64,000 nucleotides of DNA from CADCTQ01 sp963844325 (GTDB lineage Bacteria > Bacteroidota > Bacteroidia > Cytophagales > 172606-1): positions 1,922,001 through 1,986,000 of the forward strand of contig CAWJNV010000002.1 of NCBI GenBank assembly GCA_963844325.1. Direction: 5' to 3'. Positions 58,811 through 64,000 of this stretch are shown piece after piece. Position 1 is the stretch's first letter. Each line of letters begins with the position of its first letter. The notes beneath the pieces were generated by a model. It was not told the DNA's origin and did not search any database. It saw only the letters and a program-made list of their open reading frames with translations. A program made the translations under genes and the position numbers.

Positions 58811-59884
58811 ATGAACAAAGATCAGAACCCAAGAAAAAGAGAACTGTTGCAGGCTACCATTGAGCACATCGACATCAAAGCGCATAACGTAGTACCGATG
58901 GTGGACGCAATGGGCAACATGGCGTTTCAGGCCCGCAACTTATCCCGGGGCGCCCGGATTTTCAACATGATGCAGGAGGATAAGGACTGCGCCGTGTTCC
59001 TGACGCTGGCCGGCTCCCTCATTTCGGCCGGGCTCAAGCACGTGATCGTGGACATGATCAAGCACAACATGGTGGACGCCATCGTGTCTACCGGTGCCAA
59101 CATCGTGGACCAGGATTTCTTTGAAGCACTTGGTTTCAAGCACTACGTCGGCACGCAGTTCGGCATCGACGACCAGGAACTGCGCGAACTGATGATCGAC
59201 CGGATCTACGATACTTTCATTGACGAAGAAGACCTGCGCATCTGCGACGATACCATTGCCCAGCTCTGCAACGAACTGCCCAAGGTGCCGCACTCTTCCC
59301 GCGAATTCATCCGGGAAATGGGCCGCTACCTCGACGAAAACGAACGGTACGCTGCCTTCCGCGAAGATTCCATCGTGTGGAACTGCTACAAGAAGGGCAT
59401 TCCCATCTTCGTTCCCGCTTTCTCCGACTGTTCGGCCGGTTTTGGCCTGGTCCACCACCAGTGGCACAACCCCGACAGCCACCTGTCCATCGACTCGGCC
59501 AAGGACTTCCTGGAAATCACCAAGGTAAAACTGGCCAACCCTGATTCGGGGCTGTTCATGATCGGCGGCGGCGTGCCCAAGAACTTCGTGCAGGACATCG
59601 TAGTCGCCTGCGACATTCTGGAGAAGGAGGCGCCCATGCACAAGTACGCCATCCAGATCACGGTGGCCGACGAACGGGACGGCGCCCTGTCGGGCTCTAC
59701 CCTGAAGGAAGCCTGCTCCTGGGGCAAGGTGGATACCGTGTACGAGCAGATGATCTGGGCCGAGGCTACCATTGCCATGCCCCTCATCGCCGGCTACGCG
59801 TACCACAAGCACTCCTGGAAAGGCCGCCCCGAACGCCGCTTCAACGACATCCTCGACAAGAGCAAGAAGCTGGTAGAAGCGTAA
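58811..59884 (+). CDS. Deoxyhypusine-synthase-family protein
   Basis: This 357-residue protein is a bacterial member of the deoxyhypusine synthase family. Marks are VVPMVDAMGNMAFQARNLSR, LTLAGSLISAGLKHVIVDMI, STGANIVDQDFFEALGF, and the active-site region ALSGSTLKEACSWGKVDTVY, in which the Lys of SWGK corresponds to the catalytic Lys of the eukaryotic enzyme. Bacteria lack eIF5A, so a polyamine role such as homospermidine or other aminobutyl transfer is likelier. A terminator follows. It is a single gene. Confidence 0.9.
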   Translation: MNKDQNPRKRELLQATIEHIDIKAHNVVPMVDAMGNMAFQARNLSRGARIFNMMQEDKDCAVFLTLAGSLISAGLKHVIVDMIKHNMVDAIVSTGANIVDQDFFEALGFKHYVGTQFGIDDQELRELMIDRIYDTFIDEEDLRICDDTIAQLCNELPKVPHSSREFIREMGRYLDENERYAAFREDSIVWNCYKKGIPIFVPAFSDCSAGFGLVHHQWHNPDSHLSIDSAKDFLEITKVKLANPDSGLFMIGGGVPKNFVQDIVVACDILEKEAPMHKYAIQITVADERDGALSGSTLKEACSWGKVDTVYEQMIWAEATIAMPLIAGYAYHKHSWKGRPERRFNDILDKSKKLVEA

Positions 59885-59926
59885 CGAAAAGGAGACCGGA
59901 GGAAGGGAGACCGGAGACCGGAGGAC
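59884..59926. repeat. GGAGACCGGA word-repeat tract
   Basis: GGAGACCGGAGGAAGGGAGA, CCGGAGACCGGAGG runs directly after the stop of the deoxyhypusine-synthase-like gene. It is the mirror of the GTCTCC family. Confidence 0.7.
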
Positions 59927-59953
59927 TGTAACGATACAAGCTGATAGAATTGC

Positions 59954-59987
59954 AAAGCCCGTAGATGAAAACGTCTACGGGCTTTTT
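59954..59987 (+). terminator. Rho-independent terminator
   Basis: AAAGCCCGTAGA pairs with TCTACGGGCTTT around TGAAAACG, followed by T. It ends the deoxyhypusine-synthase-like gene. Confidence 0.95.
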
Positions 59988-60166
59988 GTTGCTACGCCCC
60001 GGAATTCTCCGCAAGATTGCCAAATGTCTACTGGTTGACTTCATTCAGCCATTCCCGGTTTGGCATTTTAAGTGCGAACGGGGTGTACCTTCTGGGAAAA
60101 GAAAGGATGCCCTTGGTGGAAGTGACGCCTTTGAGGTGAGTAGCAGGCCAAGAAAACCATCGTCTT

Positions 60167-60195
60167 CCAGGAACAGGGCGTCCCTCCGGGCCTTT
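60167..60195 (-). repeat. Dispersed repeat, copy 2 of 2
   Basis: CCAGGAACAGGGCGTCCCTC plus CGGGCCTTT, the near-exact reverse complement of 20082-20110. Confidence 0.7.
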
Positions 60196-60237
60196 ACCCG
60201 ACTCCAACCTGAACCGGGAATCACAATAGAACGACTT

Positions 60238-60319
60238 CACCTCCTCCAGTCTCCCTTCCTCCTTTCGTCCGGCCTGCGTTCGTTCCGGTCTCCCTGCCTC
60301 CCTTCCTCCTGTCTCCTTT
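60238..60319. repeat. GTCTCC word-repeat tract
   Basis: CCTCCAGTCTCCCTTCCTCC and GTTCCGGTCTCCCTGCCTCC repeat up to the stop of the thioesterase gene. Mirror of 59884-59926. Confidence 0.7.
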
Positions 60320-60322
60320 ATG

Positions 60323-60847
60323 CTATTTTTTCGATTCGTCGAAAATCGCTTTTAGTTCCGCGGCGTCGTGGGGTTTCATGCGGCCGGCCAGGATGAGGCG
60401 GAGCTGGCGGCGGCGGAGGGCACTGTCGAACTGGGCTTTTTCGTCGGGGGTGCCCGGCACCACTTCGGGCACCCGGGTGGGCTTGCCTTCCCGGTTGAGG
60501 GCCACGAACGTAAAGTAAGCCTTGTTGGTGCTGAATTTTATCTGGTTGGGAATGTCTTCGGCCCAGGCCTCGATGAACACTTCCATTGACGTGCTGAAGG
60601 CCCGGGTGACCTGGGCCCGCAGGGTGAGTACGTTGCCCAGCCCGATGGGCTCGGAGAAGGAAATATTGTCGACGGAGGCCGTGACCACGAGGCGGTTGGA
60701 GTGTTTCTGCGCGGCGATGGCCGACACAATGTCCATCCAGTACATGAGCCGTCCGCCCATCAGGTTGTTGAGGCCGTTGGTATCGTTGGGCAATACCAGT
60801 TCGGTCATGGTGGTAAGCGAGTCGGCGGCGTTTTTGGAAGTAATCAT
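60323..60847 (-). CDS. Acyl-CoA thioesterase, hotdog fold
   Basis: This 174-residue protein is a hotdog-fold acyl-CoA thioesterase of the YciA/ACOT type. Marks are NDTNGLNNLMGGRLMYWMDI (the N-x-L-G-G-x-L-x-x-W-M-D motif with catalytic Asp), VTASVDNISFSEPIGLGNVL, and STNKAYFTFVALNREGKP. It should hydrolyse acyl-CoA. The ATG at 60847 fits the family start. An upstream GTG would be within repeat DNA. The last 40 residues are a charged tail. Confidence 0.88.
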   Translation of the reverse strand: MITSKNAADSLTTMTELVLPNDTNGLNNLMGGRLMYWMDIVSAIAAQKHSNRLVVTASVDNISFSEPIGLGNVLTLRAQVTRAFSTSMEVFIEAWAEDIPNQIKFSTNKAYFTFVALNREGKPTRVPEVVPGTPDEKAQFDSALRRRQLRLILAGRMKPHDAAELKAIFDESKK

Positions 60848-60881
60848 AAGCAATGAGAAGGGAGACACGGGACTTCAGGTA

Positions 60882-60960
60882 TGAGACACAAGACGTGAGA
60901 CAGGAGATATAAGACTATTGTTTCCAGTCTCATATCTCCTGTCTCACGTCTTGTGTCTCC
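60882..60960. repeat. GAGACACAAGACGTGAGAC word repeat hairpin
   Basis: Left arm (60882-60915) and right arm (60926-60960) are near-perfect reverse complements: GAGACACAAGACGTGAGACA versus TGTCTCACGTCTTGTGTCTC. It lies between the DUF6089 stop and the thioesterase start. Confidence 0.9.
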
Positions 60961-60970
60961 GTAATTGTTC

Positions 60971-61930
60971 TTAGCGTTTCCGGCGGCCACCGCGGGAGCC
61001 ACCGGAGCTTCCGCTGGAGAAACGGGGGCGGCGGAACTTGATGTTCTGGCGGCGCACCTTTACCAGCGGGTTGAGCGTGTATTCGAGCTTGGCTGCCAGC
61101 ACAATGTAACCGTCTTTCTTGTCGGGGTTGCCGCGTTTGTGGCCCGCATTCCAGTGGATGCCGTCCTGCGAGTCGTAGCCGGGCCGGCTGATCTCGCTGG
61201 TGCGGTCGGCCAGTTCGGCGGCAATCGGGTCGCGGGCCCGGAGGGCGGCGTTGTCGGTGTACACGGTGCTAACGTCGTCGAGGTAATCCGAGAAGGTTTT
61301 GCGGTAACTGGCTTCCAGGTTGAGGTCCAGGATCGGGTTGAGCGGAATCTGGACGCCGATCCCCATTGGGATTACGGGTACGAACTGGCTGTAGTTGACG
61401 CCTTCGGTGTCATACTTGGGCAGCGTGTACCACTCGTTGCCGAGCCGGGCGCGGGGCGCAATGTAGGCCATGCCCACGCCCACGAAGGTGTACGGGCTGA
61501 ACAGGGGGCGCTGCGCGAAGAATTTGTTGTAGGTGAATAGTTCAAAGATGCCGGTGATCCCGACTTCCGCGTTGCCCGACCGGAAAGAGAGGTTGCGGCG
61601 CAGGTTCTTGCCCCCGAAGTCCTGGTTGGCCAGGCGGAAATACGCCATCTCGCCCCGTACCTGCACCCGGCCCCCGAAGCGGTAGTTGAAGCCCAGGTTC
61701 ACGTAAGGCCGCGCGTTGAGACAGTCGCCCGTTTCGCACAAGTCGCCGAAGTACGTGGAGGTGCCCGAGCCGGCGGCCAGTTTCATGATGCCGTAGTTGC
61801 TGTACCCCCGGTAGAGCCGTGAATTGCGCAGGGGGCCGCCGCGGCGGGGCTGCTGGGCGTACGCCAGCATCGGAAAGAGGATGACCACAATCCAAAGCAC
61901 TACCCAAGAACGCGGTGATGGTTTTACCAT
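60971..61930 (-). CDS. DUF6089-like outer-membrane beta-barrel protein
   Basis: This 319-residue protein has a signal peptide (MVKPSPRSWVVLWIVVILF...AYAQQ) and then beta-barrel sequences: GIMKLAAGSGTSTYFGDLCE, YVNLGFNYRFGGRVQVRGEM, ELFTYNKFFAQRPLFSPYTF, VGVGMAYIAPRARLGNEW, and LEASYRKTFSDYLDDVST, all matching the DUF6089 pattern. The tail is an Arg/Gly/Ser-rich stretch (SSGSSGGSRGGRRKR). It is expected to be an outer-membrane protein of unknown role. Confidence 0.85.
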   Translation of the reverse strand: MVKPSPRSWVVLWIVVILFPMLAYAQQPRRGGPLRNSRLYRGYSNYGIMKLAAGSGTSTYFGDLCETGDCLNARPYVNLGFNYRFGGRVQVRGEMAYFRLANQDFGGKNLRRNLSFRSGNAEVGITGIFELFTYNKFFAQRPLFSPYTFVGVGMAYIAPRARLGNEWYTLPKYDTEGVNYSQFVPVIPMGIGVQIPLNPILDLNLEASYRKTFSDYLDDVSTVYTDNAALRARDPIAAELADRTSEISRPGYDSQDGIHWNAGHKRGNPDKKDGYIVLAAKLEYTLNPLVKVRRQNIKFRRPRFSSGSSGGSRGGRRKR

Positions 61931-61996
61931 AAATAGAAGAAGGTATATATCAGCCCTGTAACGTGCAAAAATAATTAGGTTGTCAATAAATTAAAA

Positions 61997-62668
61997 CTAC
62001 TTCCAGCCGTCCTGGCCCAAAAGGGGCACAAAACTGAACCGGTCTAACTTTTCTTCGCGGAGTTTGCCGTCCGGCAGGCGCGTAATGCGCAGCATTTCCT
62101 GGCTCTTGGCGTTGCCCACCGGGATCACCAGCACGCCGCCCGGCGACAACTGTTCGGTGAGGGCCGAAGGTACGGCCGGCGCCCCCGCCGTCACCAGAAT
62201 GCGGTCGTAAGGCGCGTAGCCGGGCAACCCCCGCGAACCATCCCCATAGAAAACGTTAATCGGGTACCTAAGTTGCATGAGCAGGTTCTTCGTGCGGTGA
62301 AACAGCAGGTTGTTGAACTCGATGGAAAACACCTTGGCCCCCAACTCGGTCAGCACGGCGGCCTGGTAGCCCGAACCCGTACCGACCTCCAGCACTTTGT
62401 GGCCCTTCTGCACCCCCAGCGCCTGCGTCTGGTAGGCCACGGTGTAGGGCTGCGAGATGGTCTGGCCTTCGCCGATGGGAAAGGCTTTGTCCTCGTAGGC
62501 CTGCTCCAGGAAAACGGCTTCCAGGAAAAGATGCCGGGGTACGTTTTCGATGGCGCCCAGTACGGCCTCGTCGCGGATGCCCTTGCCGGCAATTTGCCTG
62601 ACCAGTGCCCGGCGCATGCCTTTGTGCCGGAAGGAATCTTGCAAAAGGGAGGATGGATAATGCAACAT
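61997..62668 (-). CDS. pcm: Protein-L-isoaspartate O-methyltransferase
   Basis: This 223-residue protein repairs isoaspartyl residues with SAM. Pcm marks are RHKGMRRALVRQIAGKGIRD, VPRHLFLEAVFLEQAYEDKA, FPIGEGQTISQPYTVAYQT, VLEVGTGSGYQAAVL (SAM motif I) and PYDRILVTAGAP. The ATG at 62668 fits the family start (MLHYPSSLLQDSFRHKG). A longer frame to 63007 runs into repeat DNA and is rejected. Confidence 0.95.
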   Translation of the reverse strand: MLHYPSSLLQDSFRHKGMRRALVRQIAGKGIRDEAVLGAIENVPRHLFLEAVFLEQAYEDKAFPIGEGQTISQPYTVAYQTQALGVQKGHKVLEVGTGSGYQAAVLTELGAKVFSIEFNNLLFHRTKNLLMQLRYPINVFYGDGSRGLPGYAPYDRILVTAGAPAVPSALTEQLSPGGVLVIPVGNAKSQEMLRITRLPDGKLREEKLDRFSFVPLLGQDGWK

Positions 62669-62932
62669 AGGTTCGCCAAGATAAAAAAAATATCCTACTT
62701 TTTTAGGGCCAGGGGCGTTACCCGCGCGAAGACTTTTCGCACCACCCGTTCCGGCCGGCTGCCTTCTTTGGCGGCCCCTGGCCTGTGGGGCGAACCAGGC
62801 CCTACGAACCCGTTGCGCCACAGCCCGTTGCAACCGGTACTTCCCGCCGGTACGCCATCCCGTAAAAATAAAATCCTTCCCGCGCAGGCAGGAAGGACGC
62901 ATCACAACTGACTGTACTGGTAAGGAAGAGTG

Positions 62933-63020
62933 TGGCTGGATGGCTGTATGGTTAAATGGTTGTATGGCTGTATGGTTGATGCGATAACCATATAGCCATC
63001 CAGCCATTTAACCATACATT
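62933..63020. repeat. ATGGCTGTATGGTTGA word repeat hairpin
   Basis: Left arm (62933-62979): GGCTGGATGGCTGTATGGTT, AAATGGTTGTATGGC. Right arm (62984-63020): ATAACCATATAGCCATCCAG, CCATTTAACCATACATTC. Lies between the GIN protein stop and the pcm gene. Confidence 0.85.
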
Positions 63021-63051
63021 CATTCCGGTCAATACACGCAACTACCCCCGT

Positions 63052-64000
63052 TTACTCCTCCCGCTGCACCGAGCCGGCACTCGAGGAACTGACGCGGGCA
63101 TTGGCATCGCCCCGGTAGCGGATGCGGCCGGCGCTGCTGGCTTCGGCTTCCAGCGTACGGTTGGCCTGCACGTTGGCTTCGCCCGCGCCGCTGGCATTCA
63201 CGACGGCCTCCTCGGCGGCCAGGTCAAAGGCGTCGAGTTGGGAGGCGCCGCTTACTTCCGCCTGCAAACGGTTGGTGCGGCCGTTGAGGATCAGCCGCGA
63301 AGCCCCGGCCAGGTCGGCCTCGATGCGGTTGACGGCCAGTTCGACGGTAGCCGTGGAGGCGCCGGTCAGTTGCACGTCCATGTCGTCAAAGTCGCCGAAG
63401 CCCCGCACGGTGGCGTTGGCGGCCCCGCTCAGGTCCAGTGCGCGCAGGGGCGCAGGCATGGTGACGCTGATCCTGATGCGGTCGCGGTCGCCGAACCCGT
63501 CCGGAAATTCGTCGTTGCGGTAGCGGATGCGGAGCCGTTCGCCCTCCACCTCCACCTCAATGTCATCCCGTTGGTCGTTGTCGGCCTGCACGTTCACGCC
63601 GTACTCGCTGCCGCCTTCCACCGTGACCACGAAGGGGCCGTTTACCTCCATCCGCTGGAAGTTGCGGAGGTCGGAGCGGGAACCGTACCCGGAAAATTCG
63701 TTTTCGTCTTCGGACTCCGTTTCGGGCGGGCAGTTGAGGCATTCGAGTCCCTTGCCGACCGTGAACACCCAGCGGCGGTCGTCGGCCAGGCCGTGCACCT
63801 GGTCGTCGCGCAGGATGCGGCCCAGGCTTTCGTCCATGCCGAACTGCTGTCCGTAGGGGATGTAGAGCGTCAGGTCCAGCGCCTGGTCGCGGAACTTGGC
63901 CCCGGGCTTGAAGTCGAAGTTCTGGTCAAACAAGAGCACCGTATCGTTGTGCTGCACGTTGTAGGACACCATGGACGCGTTTGCCCGGGCTTCCTCGCGG
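63052..64000 (-). CDS. GIN-domain (DUF2807) protein, 5' end beyond window
   Basis: The frame stays open to the right edge, so the gene is partial (more than 315 residues seen). The C-terminal half is a head-GIN (DUF2807) beta-helix: FQRMEVNGPFVVTVEGGSEY, LRALDLSGAANATVRGFGD, VQLTGASTATVELAVNRIEA and a tail of SGA-type turns (AEVSGASQLDAFDL, VNASGAGEANVQA). The N-terminal part, with LFDQNFDFKPGAKFRDQALD and MDESLGRILRDDQVH, resembles the region that follows a PspC domain in larger family members. It is an envelope protein of unknown function. Confidence 0.85.
   Translation of the reverse strand, partial: REEARANASMVSYNVQHNDTVLLFDQNFDFKPGAKFRDQALDLTLYIPYGQQFGMDESLGRILRDDQVHGLADDRRWVFTVGKGLECLNCPPETESEDENEFSGYGSRSDLRNFQRMEVNGPFVVTVEGGSEYGVNVQADNDQRDDIEVEVEGERLRIRYRNDEFPDGFGDRDRIRISVTMPAPLRALDLSGAANATVRGFGDFDDMDVQLTGASTATVELAVNRIEADLAGASRLILNGRTNRLQAEVSGASQLDAFDLAAEEAVVNASGAGEANVQANRTLEAEASSAGRIRYRGDANARVSSSSAGSVQREE

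Larger units (their letters stand above)
59988..60322. other. Intergenic region with dispersed repeat
   Basis: No gene. It contains the dispersed repeat at 60167-60195 and a GTCTCC tract at 60238-60319. The remainder has no obvious feature. Confidence 0.5.

Noticed and set aside
62669..63007. N-terminal extension of the pcm frame
   Set aside because: Begins inside the ATGGCT word repeat and shows no homology; the ATG at 62668 matches the family start.

Overview
The window is chromosomal DNA from a G+C-rich member of the Bacteroidota, most likely Cytophagales or Chitinophagales. Supporting signs are a type B T9SS C-terminal sorting domain (gliding-motility-associated domain), a FISUMP lipoprotein, a DUF6089 outer-membrane barrel, DUF4919, DUF4268 and DUF4369 families, a TonB-dependent receptor paired with a YfiR protein, and many small lipoproteins. 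No rRNA, tRNA or CRISPR array was seen. Genes sit on both strands in short runs.

Layout. 0-4 kb: low-complexity secreted proteins, a lipoprotein and CorA. 4-11 kb: SPW membrane protein, AraC regulator, a methyltransferase, a DUF4268 protein, then yfiR-like plus TonB receptor. 11-18.4 kb: guanine-deaminase-like enzyme, gatB, a TlpA-type lipoprotein, GNAT, a protein resembling DNA polymerase III psi, DUF4919 and DUF697 proteins. 18.4-32.5 kb: a hexuronate-use locus (uxaB, GH10 xylanase, uxuA, uxaC, kdgK, KDPG aldolase, exuT) with an OmpA protein, two Uma2 proteins, a CFA-synthase-like enzyme and a GNAT between them. 33-48 kb: secreted and lipoprotein genes, glpD, methyltransferases, a MATE pump, small hypotheticals, and a two-CBM lipoprotein. 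48.3-52.2 kb: an intact IS630-type element, a truncated ORF and an A/T-rich segment carrying one NACHT-type STAND NTPase, a probable acquired defence gene. 52.2-55.9 kb: glpK, glpF and a NagX-type acyltransferase. 56-58.3 kb: an hsdM-like gene with His for Asn in the catalytic motif, and a half-size hsdS. 58.8-64 kb: deoxyhypusine-synthase-like protein, thioesterase, DUF6089 barrel, pcm, and a GIN-domain protein cut by the window edge.

How genes work together. Xylanase opens glucuronoxylan; ExuT imports hexuronates; UxaC, UxaB and UxuA lead to 2-keto-3-deoxygluconate; KdgK and KDPG aldolase give pyruvate and glyceraldehyde-3-phosphate. GlpF, GlpK and GlpD form a glycerol route, split between two sites.

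The most unusual feature is the intergenic DNA. Many gaps between co-directional genes are filled by iterated short words (about ten different word families), usually as a run followed by its reverse complement, so each gap can fold into a long imperfect hairpin reaching from one stop codon to the next ribosome-binding region. Longer relatives include a near-palindrome of about 355 bp upstream of uxuA and composite inverted-repeat elements near 7.5 kb and 14.9 kb.
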